From Aurantiochytrium sp. KH105 (lineage: Eukaryota > Sar > Bigyra > Thraustochytrida > Thraustochytriidae), in contig BGKB01000048.1 in assembly GCA_003116975.1 (NCBI GenBank), positions 217,001 to 281,000 on the forward strand: DNA of 64,000 nucleotides, written 5' to 3'. Under the pieces are notes generated by a model that was given only the letters and a program-made list of their open reading frames with translations, was not told the origin of the DNA and did not search any database. Shown here piece after piece: positions 10,755 through 19,774 of this stretch (the first letter of the stretch is position 1; the number at the start of each line of letters is the position of its first letter). The translations under genes were made by a program, and so were the position numbers.

Positions 10755-13700
10755 ATGCTCGCGCGCCTAGCGCAGCGGCACGTGGTCTCTTACCGGGCGC
10801 TCGTTGCCCGCACGCAGGCCCCATGGCACATGACTGGGACCTGCGCACAGCGAAACCTTAGTATCGAGGCACTTCGCTCGAGGCTGCGTAAGCACGCGCA
10901 GGCGGTCGTCGAGGCAGCGAGCTTGCCCAAGACTATTGGCGACGGCACAGCAAACAAGGGGAAACCAACTCGATCGGCAAGGAAGCGAAAGAGAAAGACT
11001 CGCAATAAATCGATCTCCGAATCAGCAGCTGCAACTCCCCGAGCTACCGAGGAAGCAAATGAGAGTGCAATGAAAGTCTCGTCTCCCCAGAAGGCAACGC
11101 ACACGCGTACGCATGATAAAAGCCAAGTGGCTCAAATCGCGGTCGCTGTCGAAGATGTGCAAGTACAGAGTCCGTCTGGGGAGATGATCGAGGCCAAATT
11201 GGACGATCTCGCGCTAAATTCTTCAAACTCCGAGCCCGAGGCTTCAAAGTCGTCCAGCGAGAGTGGCAAGGCTGATTTGGGAAAGACAAAGAGGCCATCA
11301 GATGCTGCTGTATTTCAGGGCACCCTGACACGCATCTTCTTTCAGAATAAAGAGGCAATCTATGGAGAACTCGCGCACGAGGATGGAAGAAAGGTTCGGT
11401 TCAAGGCCAAGAAGCAGAACACATTCAATGAAGAGGTCGGGCAGATTGTTGCAATTGAGGGCAAATGGACAGATCACGAAAAGTTCGGACGCCAGGTCGA
11501 TGGGTTTGTGACTGCTCAAGGTACGATTGACGCATCGGCCTCACCAATCGTGGACGATATGCTTTCCAGTCAATTTGGCGGCGAAAGTCTCAGCGAGGAT
11601 TTCTCGGCATGGTACGGAGCAGAACTTTCGCCTTCCCAGTTTTCGGCCAAGGCGGCACGCAAAGCGCTAAACGTTATTCTGAAGAAAAATACGACAGGGA
11701 CAGCAGGCAGCTCAGGCACAATGTGTCAAGAGCCTGCGAAGGTCACGCAGGAGATGATGCGCGGCAAGGCACTGGAAATGATGCGCGCAGGCAGATTCAA
11801 ACGCATCGGGCCCAAGCTTGCAGACGGGCTCGACGAAGCGCTTGGCTTATCATTGCCAGACGTCATGAACGACGTGCAGAATGGCGGCAAAATAATGTCT
11901 GAGGCGGTTAAAGGTATTAGTCCAGGCATGGGCAACAATCTTGTTCGCGACTGGACCTCTACCGAAAGCGCTAAGATTGCTAGCTTTCTCATTTCGCACC
12001 GCATGACATATACGGACTTTTCGCGCATTTTCAAGCAGTACAAACGTGGTATTGAACGTGAGCGAGGAAAAAAATTTGCCGGTGCAAGGCAAGCGAGGCT
12101 GTATAAAGCGGACTTTGGAGAAGGTGATCTGATCAAGGTCTTCCGCAACGACCCATACAAGCTCGTTGGCCTTGGGCTCGTGAACTTCTCTGCTGTGGAT
12201 GCACTCGCGCCGCGAACGGTAGAGCTTGAGGACGCGAGAGCGCTTGCTGCGACGCTACAGACTGTGCGAGACGTCACACAGGCCTTTGGGCATTCCTGCT
12301 TGCCGCTGAATTTGGTGACGCTTGGCGTTGCTCATTTTCTGGGCGCAGAACCCACGGGCCTATTGCAGCAGGCTTTTCAAAATGAAGAGGAGGCCTCCAA
12401 GTTCAACCTCATCCTCCGCTCCCACAAGGACCAAGTCTACGTGTACGAGACGTCCACCCACCGAAATGAGGAGATAGTAGCGCAGACCTTGCTGGAAATC
12501 CAGCATACGCCTCGTTATGCGCCGGATGCATCGGCAAGTGACGGAGAAAGACACTCAAAAATTGGTCCGCCGCAGCATGGACTCTCCGATACTCAAGAGG
12601 CGTGCGTTGAAACTCTCGTGAGCGAAAAGGTGTCTGTTCTGACAGGGTACGCTGGAACGGGCAAAACATACCTCTTGCGCGAGGTTGCACGGCGTCTCGA
12701 GCTGCAGGGTCGCTCCGTCGTCGCAGCGGCTCCAACAGGCCGAGCCGCACAGCGTCTACATCATTCCACAGGCCTCCCCGCTGCGACGGTTCATCGTCTG
12801 CTCAAGATCACGCCTGATGGGCGCACGAATTTCGAACCATTATCGTGGGACACTGTTATTGTCGACGAGGCCTCAATGATGGACTTGTGGCTCGCGCGAG
12901 AGCTTCTCTCGTCCATCGAGCCGACCTCGTCAGTCATTTTCGTTGGTGATCCTGCACAACTTCAAAGCGTTGGCCAGGGCAACCTGCTGGACGACTTGAT
13001 TCGTTGTCGGGCAGTACGCACGTGCGCGCTCACGGAAGTGTTCCGTCAACGTGGCGACGAAAACGAGATTCTCGCCAACGCCACAGCTGTCCGTCAGGGC
13101 GAGATGCCGCCGATGCTGCTCTCCCCGACATCAGAGTCCAATTTTCTCAAGATGATAGGCGATGCTCTAGCTAAGAGACACGCGGACAAGGGCACAGTAG
13201 ACGAACCAGCGCAAGGCAAAGTGATTTACCTGAATTGCCGTGCAGAAGATGTCGAGAGCCTTTTGGATGATGGCGTGATTAGGTTTGTCCGCGCACATGG
13301 TTTCGACCCAATCGAAGACATGCAAGTTATTACCCCTCGACGGAAAGGGCCAGCGAGTGTGACTGAGCTCAACCCTGTTCTGCAACAACGACTCAACCCT
13401 GTTCCGCAACAACTACTCAATGGAGATGCAGCAAAGGGCGATGATTTTGCACCTGAAATGGGATTCAGGCCTAAAGATAAGCTCAACCCTGTTCCGCCAC
13501 AACTACTCAATGGAGATGCAGCAAAGGGCGATGATTTTGCACCTGAAATGGGATTCAGGCCTAAAGATAAGGTCATGCAAGTGAAAAATTGCTACAACAA
13601 GAATGTCTTTAACGGGAATATCGGTATTGCAATGCATTTCGAAAATACCCTCGATAGTCCACAGCTTGTCGTGGGATACAACGAACTCAATGATTTTGAG

Positions 13701-14027
13701 GCTGCCGCGACAAAGCAGGAAGACAAGCACGGCTCTCGGAATAAAGTTACATATTCCCACGAGGACGCTAGCAATGAACTTGAGCTTGCTTATGCGACAA
13801 CAGTGCACAAGGCTCAAGGATCTCAGTATCCGGTGGTTGTGCTCCCGGTTTTTCCTGAGCAAGGCCGATTTGTCTTGAACCGGAATTTGCTTTATACTGC
13901 ACTTACTCGAGCGAGCCACTACGTTATCGTGCTTGGGGATGCCTCTGTCATCCGTGAAGCTGTCCGGTCCACCTCTCATGAGCGATTTTCGTTGCTCTCG
14001 GCTGACTTGTCCGAGGGCCTGGCTTAG
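10755..14027 (+). CDS. RecD2-type superfamily 1 DNA helicase, probably mitochondrial
   Basis: A 1090-residue helicase. Residues 1-40 lack acidic residues and are rich in Arg, Ala and His, with a presequence-like boundary (QRNLS), which suggests mitochondrial import. Around 190-255 is a RecD2/YrrC-type N-terminal OB-like domain (GTLTRIFFQNKE, then GRKVRF and FGRQVDGF). A helix-hairpin-helix-like segment contains RFKRIGPKLADGL. The motor has Walker A GYAGTGKT (about 631-638), Walker B VIVDEASM (about 700), GDPAQLQSVGQG, TEVFRQ, ITPRRKGP, TVHKAQGSQYP (about 1014) and LLYTALTRASHYVIVLGD. It is closer to bacterial RecD2 than to RecBCD RecD. An exact 30-residue unit is duplicated at residues 880-939. 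It probably unwinds DNA 5'-3' in organellar maintenance (inference). Confidence 0.88.
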   Translation: MLARLAQRHVVSYRALVARTQAPWHMTGTCAQRNLSIEALRSRLRKHAQAVVEAASLPKTIGDGTANKGKPTRSARKRKRKTRNKSISESAAATPRATEEANESAMKVSSPQKATHTRTHDKSQVAQIAVAVEDVQVQSPSGEMIEAKLDDLALNSSNSEPEASKSSSESGKADLGKTKRPSDAAVFQGTLTRIFFQNKEAIYGELAHEDGRKVRFKAKKQNTFNEEVGQIVAIEGKWTDHEKFGRQVDGFVTAQGTIDASASPIVDDMLSSQFGGESLSEDFSAWYGAELSPSQFSAKAARKALNVILKKNTTGTAGSSGTMCQEPAKVTQEMMRGKALEMMRAGRFKRIGPKLADGLDEALGLSLPDVMNDVQNGGKIMSEAVKGISPGMGNNLVRDWTSTESAKIASFLISHRMTYTDFSRIFKQYKRGIERERGKKFAGARQARLYKADFGEGDLIKVFRNDPYKLVGLGLVNFSAVDALAPRTVELEDARALAATLQTVRDVTQAFGHSCLPLNLVTLGVAHFLGAEPTGLLQQAFQNEEEASKFNLILRSHKDQVYVYETSTHRNEEIVAQTLLEIQHTPRYAPDASASDGERHSKIGPPQHGLSDTQEACVETLVSEKVSVLTGYAGTGKTYLLREVARRLELQGRSVVAAAPTGRAAQRLHHSTGLPAATVHRLLKITPDGRTNFEPLSWDTVIVDEASMMDLWLARELLSSIEPTSSVIFVGDPAQLQSVGQGNLLDDLIRCRAVRTCALTEVFRQRGDENEILANATAVRQGEMPPMLLSPTSESNFLKMIGDALAKRHADKGTVDEPAQGKVIYLNCRAEDVESLLDDGVIRFVRAHGFDPIEDMQVITPRRKGPASVTELNPVLQQRLNPVPQQLLNGDAAKGDDFAPEMGFRPKDKLNPVPPQLLNGDAAKGDDFAPEMGFRPKDKVMQVKNCYNKNVFNGNIGIAMHFENTLDSPQLVVGYNELNDFEAAATKQEDKHGSRNKVTYSHEDASNELELAYATTVHKAQGSQYPVVVLPVFPEQGRFVLNRNLLYTALTRASHYVIVLGDASVIREAVRSTSHERFSLLSADLSEGLA
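13392..13571 (+). repeat. In-frame 90-bp tandem duplication inside the helicase gene
   Basis: Two adjacent 90-bp units (13392-13481 and 13482-13571) differ by one base (CAA versus CCA, Gln to Pro). Each encodes 30 residues starting LNPVP and ending FRPKDK. A shorter related piece (LNPVLQQR) precedes them. The unit lies just before the VMQVKNCYNK motif, where RecD2 proteins normally have a single copy. Confidence 0.95.
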
Positions 14028-14379
14028 TTTTTCTCTCCAAAGAAGAAGAAGAAGAAGAAGAAGTAGAGGATACCATTACCACTATTTTCTGAATAAGATC
14101 TGCAATCTTGATCTTGACGCTTTGATTTGATAGTCTTTGTGAACGACAAGACCAAATCTTGTAATTTTTCTTCGCGGAAATCACTCCTGCCATCTAAAGC
14201 GCACTCTCCGCCCCAAAACTGCAAATTCTAAATAATGATAATAAATCCGTGCCGAAGCCCATTGATGCCACACGCATCGCATCCTTTAGCTTTACGAAGG
14301 CTACATTGAAAGAAAAAATCAAGTCCGAGAAGTTCGAAGTTCAACTGCGGGGTCAACGGATCCCTACTAGAAGCTGACG
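14028..14379. other. Intergenic region with a GAA microsatellite
   Basis: The stretch begins with an AAG/GAA run (14039-14064) within the probable 3' UTR of the helicase gene. The remainder is AT-richer than the genes and shows no gene. Confidence 0.5.
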
Positions 14380-15927
14380 ATGGATGATGAAGAACAAGAG
14401 CCTCGAGAGCACGTGAAAGCCAGACAAAGCAGCATGGCGACCGCGGAAGCCCGGCGGCGCCTTGTTGCACGCGTAGAGCACGTGGAGGCGGAGCTGCAGG
14501 CCTGGCTCAATGGGGAAAAGGTTGTGAGTCCGAAGCGGCAATCGCGAGCCCCACGGCGTCTTTCGGTTGTCCTTCACGAGGCAACCGTCGCGCGAAGCGA
14601 CAGCGATCTTGCTCACATCGAGGAGTCAGAGGACAGTGTCGCGCCCCTGGGTTCAAGCAATCACGTAGACAATGCGGTGTGGCGGCTCATCACAGATCGA
14701 GAAGACGAAGTCGCCGAAATTGTGGCCTTGGGCAAATCAGAGGATGCCAAATCACAGGAGAAACTTCAGGCCATGGAGGACTCAGAGCTTGAAATGGATC
14801 CAGACGATGCCAAAGAACGCTGGAAAGCAAGTGCCCAGCAGCAGAGGGTCCGGGACGGTCAATTTGGTATGGCGCTTCGTAATGCCAAGTTCGAGGCGCA
14901 AGACGTGATGCCGCAATGGGTGCGACGTCTCAACGATGCGGTATTTTTATTGGACCACTTCGGCTTTGAGGCGTGGACATGGTGGCGACCTCGCTTCATG
15001 GCCGAAATCGATGCTGTCGCCAAGACTCTTGGTCAGGATGAGCGCAGCTCTCCAGCTGTTCAAGAAGTTTTGCATGGTCTCGACCAATGCAAGCTCGATA
15101 TTAACATTTGCACCGCGCGACAGCTCATCGAGCGCGTTCACAAGCTACTTCGAGTTGCCGAGGACATTGACAATCATTGGGGAGCAAAAATGCGCGCCCA
15201 TCGAGATCTGCACAGCGAGTGGATGGCGACCCGCCAAAACTATCGCAAGGAGCTTCAAGGACTGAGCCGACGACGTGTGGAAAAGGTTGGGACACAAGGA
15301 CCACGTCTGGGTTTTTACAAGGCCTCGCGCTTGCCACTCGAACCTCTGCCTGCGAAGGGATCACCTCAGATGCGTCGTCTCGCCGCAGCAAGCGTGATTC
15401 TATTTGACCTCGATAAAGTGGAGCAAATTCCGGTGACACAGCTGACGGAGCGAGAGATTCATGTAGAATATCTTCTTCTTTTGGCGGCTTGCGCCGACCA
15501 GGGGCTTTGGCATATTTCTATAACAATCTACCGTTCCATGTGGGTCAAGCTGCAGAGCAAAGTCGGGCTCGATACGTATCGCCTCATCATCACGGCCTGC
15601 AAGCATGCTACGCCTTCGAATTCTGCGCAGGCGATCCAAGTTCTTGCCGAGCTTCGTCGACGAGGATTCCGTCCAAGCGTTGCCATCTTCAATGCGATTA
15701 TCGACGCGTGTGTGCAAGGCGCAGAGTGGCGTGCGTCCGCGCGTCTTGTTCGTGTCATGGCCCATCTTAATGTTCCAGCCTCGGCTGTGACCTATGACAC
15801 TCTTTTCCGCGTGTGCGCTGGCGCGCCCCTCGACCATTCCCCAATGATTTACGAAACCTTGAAGCTGGCTGGCGTGCCAGAAACCATCGCCTTTGGATGC
15901 GCTCGAGCTAATTTAGCTTTAAGCTGA
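14380..15927 (+). CDS. PPR-like repeat protein
   Basis: A 515-residue protein. The N-terminal 250 residues are acidic and helical with no recognised domain. The C-terminal 170 residues contain helical hairpin repeats of PPR type: YLLLLAACADQGLWHISITI, then TYRLIITACKHA, VAIFNAIIDACVQGAEW and AVTYDTLFRVCAGAP, with the usual 35-residue spacing. PPR proteins bind organellar RNA in a sequence-specific way. The start at 14380 is the first ATG; the next (14434) gives MATAEARRRLVARVEHVE, a better organelle-targeting N-terminus, so the start is uncertain. Only about four repeats are visible, so the RNA target cannot be guessed. Confidence 0.7.
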   Translation: MDDEEQEPREHVKARQSSMATAEARRRLVARVEHVEAELQAWLNGEKVVSPKRQSRAPRRLSVVLHEATVARSDSDLAHIEESEDSVAPLGSSNHVDNAVWRLITDREDEVAEIVALGKSEDAKSQEKLQAMEDSELEMDPDDAKERWKASAQQQRVRDGQFGMALRNAKFEAQDVMPQWVRRLNDAVFLLDHFGFEAWTWWRPRFMAEIDAVAKTLGQDERSSPAVQEVLHGLDQCKLDINICTARQLIERVHKLLRVAEDIDNHWGAKMRAHRDLHSEWMATRQNYRKELQGLSRRRVEKVGTQGPRLGFYKASRLPLEPLPAKGSPQMRRLAAASVILFDLDKVEQIPVTQLTEREIHVEYLLLLAACADQGLWHISITIYRSMWVKLQSKVGLDTYRLIITACKHATPSNSAQAIQVLAELRRRGFRPSVAIFNAIIDACVQGAEWRASARLVRVMAHLNVPASAVTYDTLFRVCAGAPLDHSPMIYETLKLAGVPETIAFGCARANLALS

Positions 15928-17438
15928 AAAATCAAATCAGGAAGACTCCCTACTGCAGAGGGAAAACGCGTCCTAATGGAGAAGCCCTTTTGGAGGTGGG
16001 CCGTTCTTAGGACCCGGCCCAGCTCTGGCTCAAGCGTTGGCTGCCACCGACGTCATCGCTTGCGCTAGGTTGTCTCGTCTGGGGACGCTTCCGGCAGGCA
16101 AAGTTGCAAATGCCGGGGCTCACGTTCCATTTTAAATCTTCCTGCAGGGAAGTTTGAAACAAGAAGACGCGAAGCTACGCTCTCGGGCGGCAACTTGGAC
16201 GCTCATCATGAGTCATTCTTTCTCTGAGGACTCCATCCCAGGAAGTCCGCAGGAATCCACTTTGCCGAGAAGAACGCAATCGGGTTCTGGTGCTTTGGGA
16301 TGTATTTGAAAGCCAGCGCACTGCAGGATCCATCTTGGTATACAGACTACGAATCGAGATCGACTTTTGTGAAAGTTGGATCCAACCCTGCTTTGAGATG
16401 TGGACGAATCCTGTTCCAAACCGCAGGTGTGGCTGCTAAATGGCTCGAAAGGGATCGAGACGCGTCTTTGCTGTTGAAGGGCCGTCCCCGGCACTTTACC
16501 TGGAAGTTGCTGAGAAGGTACGAGGCTCATTCGAAGGCTTCTGCGGAAGCTCTCAGATCTGAAGCCGTGAAGCCTATGAAAACCTAGTTGCGAAATCGGA
16601 AATAGAACGATTTGCCTTTCGAAGGACCCATCGTAGGCTGTTTGAGAGTTTCCACGCAACGAACAGGTCGACTCATAAGAGTTAAGCTTTGAGGGCGACG
16701 TTCTGATGAACGAAAGAGGACTGACGGCCCAGCCTGAACATTTGCTGCGAAGGACCTACGTGGTAGCGCCATTGATTTTGCTGGGCGAGTCCAATAATTC
16801 CCAATAATTCCCTGTCTAGGAATGCCGGAGCGCAATGGCTGGTCAACACACAAAATCTCGGCTCTTGTACGAATTCGGCTTTTTTTGTTTGTTTATTTTT
16901 GCGCGCAATCGGGGTCGCTTTGTGGTGCTTGGCGGGGCGATCGATGGAACGTTCAGGCGTTCGTCGTTTTTGCATGCGAGACGCGTTCTGCTTCTGCATT
17001 ATGAATCTAACGGTCTAGCGGTGCTCTCGTTCTCCTCAATGCGCGCACACACATACATATACGCGCCTGTCTGCCTGAAGAAAGCAGAAAACTTTGGCCG
17101 ACAAGGAAAAGCGCACGGAGAAGCCGACGTTTTCAGCTTTTTCTACTCAATCCTGGCCGGGGACGCTCGAGTCCATTTGCCGGTGCTTGTGAAAAGGGCC
17201 CCAGTGTTTGTAAATCCACTTCACCAGGGCGCTCGAGTCCATTTCTGCCGAGAAATTGCCGTATCCTATTCCCTTTGAGGGACTGCTCAGCCGGGGAGGA
17301 GCTCAGCCGGACCGGGGATGAGCTCAGACGCGCGAATGGCAAGCGAGGCTCCGGCAAATCCGCAACATCTTCAGCCTTCGAACGCCTCAGTCAGATAGCC
17401 ATCCGCAAGAACACATACAAAGAAGTTATCAAGGAAAT
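15928..17438. other. Gene-poor intergenic stretch
   Basis: No convincing ORF of recognised type. There is a 15-bp direct repeat (cgctcgagtccattt at about 17164 and 17230) and a short GCTCAGCCGG-type repeat cluster at about 17286-17328, just upstream of the first small ORF. A 95-codon ORF at 16300-16587 has no recognisable features. Confidence 0.45.
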
Positions 17439-17609
17439 ATGACGGGGTCTACCAAGACAGCAAGCTCCAATGGTTCCCTCATGAGTTCAGACTCATCGAG
17501 CTCAAGGACATGCAAGAGGCCCGGGTACTCTCGCCCGCGCATGGAAACTGTCGAGCTTCTACCTCTCTACGCGCCGAAGTCCCCATCCAGCGCAACCACA
17601 TCTCGGTAG
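17439..17609 (+). CDS. Small protein A of an unrecognised family (56 aa)
   Basis: I do not recognise this gene. It is 56 residues, starting MTGSTKTASSNG, Ser/Thr-rich in the first half, and ending with a basic-then-hydrophobic motif RPGYSRPRMETVELLPLY followed by APKSPSS. An in-frame stop lies upstream at 17319, and 17439 is the first ATG after it. The C-terminal motif recurs in three further short ORFs downstream. Against member B, 12 codons in the 23-codon motif region differ synonymously and only three change the residue, all conservatively. That pattern supports real coding. No signal peptide or membrane segment. Confidence 0.6.
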   Translation: MTGSTKTASSNGSLMSSDSSSSRTCKRPGYSRPRMETVELLPLYAPKSPSSATTSR

Positions 17610-18852
17610 CGAAACGAAGACTGAATTCAAGATGTAGGCAAGCATGTATACAATAGAACCAGTTCAATCTTTTATTTTCCAACAGACTGACTGATCAAAG
17701 TAGCCAAAGGTCCGACCGCCCGACACTTGATTTGGTCCTTCGGGCAATCCCTGCGAAAAGTAGTTGTCCTTCACTTCAATCCTCAGATTATTCAGAGTCC
17801 AGGGGGCACTCCCAATGTCTTGCTCAATGGCGGACGCTCTCTGCTCTTTCACCTTTTCGATCAGCTGCCCCCTGCCGTTCGACAGATCTGGAAAGCCCAG
17901 ACGCGATTTGAGCAAAGTGCGCTTTCATGGTGAAACTGCCAGTCACGAATTATAATTCTGAAAAAAAGCCGACGGTGAATGGACTGGTTGCAGGCTCCAT
18001 GTAAAATCGACGGGCTTTGCTGGCGCAAGAGCTTCCCTTTTCTTGTGGCCGTTGGCTGATGACTGGTAGCCGTGTGACCAGCGGAAAAACGTCAGTTGGT
18101 CGTGGCATCCGCCAGCCACCGCCACTCTGCAAGATCGACCGACACACCCAATCGCTGCTTGGTAGCGTCTATGCTGAGTGGCTCGCTGGTTGCTATGCCA
18201 GCTTGGAGTCTGAGACAAACGTCAGCCAGGCGATTGGTCGTCCAGCCTTCGGTGCATTCTTTGCGCCTGCGTTCAGGGAGACGTGCAAAATCGACAGACA
18301 TGGGCCCACCGCCAAGACTTTGTGTGGCTGCTTCAGCGCTGGGGTTGCGCCCCCCCCCCCCCCCCGCCCGCATGCGTTGGGAATGGACATTTTTGCTTCC
18401 AGGGTTGGTGGTGGGCAGCGCTTGCGAGATCGCGAGATGAGGCTCCGCGACCTTTCCTTCGATGCTAACGGAGGTCGAGGTCGCGCGGCGCGCAATCTAC
18501 AGCCTCGAGCATGTCGTCATACCGACGAGGGCCATGGCCGTTTCGTCGGAATCGTCAACGCCTCCCATGGTTTGGCCATACAACATCTCGAACAGGAACA
18601 GGACCCTTTGCACTTTTTGGGTGGCCTGCAGGCCAACAAATTAACCGGCGGCATGAAATGGACGGCACTTCAACAAGCTGTTTGCTTTGGCAAGAGGAAG
18701 AAAATGCAAGCAAGCAGCTTCTTGACAGCTTTTCATGGAAGGCAGCATGTGGTGGATGTGACCAGCCGCAAAACCCAAACTCAGAGATCCTCCCAAAGGA
18801 ACGACCTTCAGAGTACCTGCCCGTCCACAAACCTGGACGAATTCGGAGCATC
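17610..18852. other. Spacer between small genes A and B, with a poly-C run
   Basis: Contains a 16-base C run at 18350-18365. Longer ORFs here (for example 18017-18856 +) cross this run and have no domain features, so I do not call them. The frame of gene B is open upstream to 18511, but that extension has no support. Confidence 0.4.
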
Positions 18853-19041
18853 ATGACCAGCTCGAAGATTTCGTGGATCTCGAAAGGCGGAAGCAACTCG
18901 AGCGGCAGCAGCGCCGCATCCTATGGGTCAAACCCGGCCTCGACCCGCCGCCCGGGATACTCGCGCCCTCGCATGGAGACTGTTGAGTTCTTGCCGATTT
19001 ACGTGCCCAAGTCGCCTACGGGCTCGAACAAGTCTCTTTAG
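18853..19041 (+). CDS. Small protein B of the same family (62 aa)
   Basis: A 62-residue protein beginning MTSSKISWISKGGS, then Ser/Gly/Asn-rich, with the motif RPGYSRPRMETVEFLPIY followed by VPKSPTG. The start is chosen by analogy to members A and C, which also begin Met-Thr; the reading frame is open upstream to an ATG at 18511, so a longer protein cannot be excluded. It is the closest relative of A. Function unknown. A short linear interaction motif or a structured peptide tail is possible, but the sequence does not say which. Confidence 0.6.
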   Translation: MTSSKISWISKGGSNSSGSSAASYGSNPASTRRPGYSRPRMETVEFLPIYVPKSPTGSNKSL

Positions 19042-19612
19042 TTTTCAAAATAAATTATGCCCCCCGCGGGCAATCCTTTCACTCCCAAGGCGACGAGCAG
19101 CAATTTCAGAAACTAGTCTACATTAGAATTTTTGCCAGTCCACTTCTATTGACCCCTCTAGGTATGCAAGAGGCCTATTTACATTTTATCTCACAAGTCA
19201 TTTTTCCGCTTCTTTACTTTTACGCGGTTTGAAATTTGTTGTTCGCGATCTAGAGAGATCCGGTAGATCCGTTACCAGTCAGGAGCACCATGATTGCAAC
19301 TGAAAGCAAGCGCTTTTCTGACTTGTAGGCAGTAGTTTTTGCGCTCAGCACCGAGTCCGGGGTTGAGCCTCAGTTCTAGTAGAATGGTGACGTGTAAAGC
19401 GCGCAAGCTTCTCTTCGAATGAGCTTGGGGAAACAAGTTTGTGGAGAGCAGGCGCGGGATGAATCCGTTTTGCTCCTTTGTGCTACAATCTCGATTGTGG
19501 TCAAGCGCGCCACAGCGTCGATGTAGCATTACCGTAGGGAGCCTAGAAACGCAAGCAAACAAAGTCGGATTCAAACCTGCAAAGTAGAAAGCCTCAAGAT
19601 CAGGGCACGAAG

Positions 19613-19774
19613 ATGACCGCAAGCTCACCAGCGCCTGTCGCTTCGACGGCAACTTCATTCGGAGCTGTTGTCGGAAAGAAGCTTCGCGAGAAGCGCGCGC
19701 GTCTCACGTCAATAGAAGTGCTGCCTCTCTACGTAGACACATCTGTTGCGCCCAAAGCAGCACCCAAAAAATAG
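19613..19774 (+). CDS. Small protein C of the same family (53 aa)
   Basis: A 53-residue protein starting MTASSPAPVASTATS, Ala/Ser/Thr-rich, then a basic patch GKKLREKRAR and the tail LTSIEVLPLYVD. Aligned to members A and B it keeps R-x-R, E, and L-P-L-Y but loses the PGY part. It is a more diverged paralogue. The ending is Lys/Pro-rich (APKAAPKK). No recognised domain, signal peptide or membrane segment. Confidence 0.5.
   Translation: MTASSPAPVASTATSFGAVVGKKLREKRARLTSIEVLPLYVDTSVAPKAAPKK

Noticed and set aside
18017-18856. A 279-codon + strand ORF between small genes A and B
   Set aside because: It crosses a 16-base C run, competes with ORFs in other frames and shows no domain.
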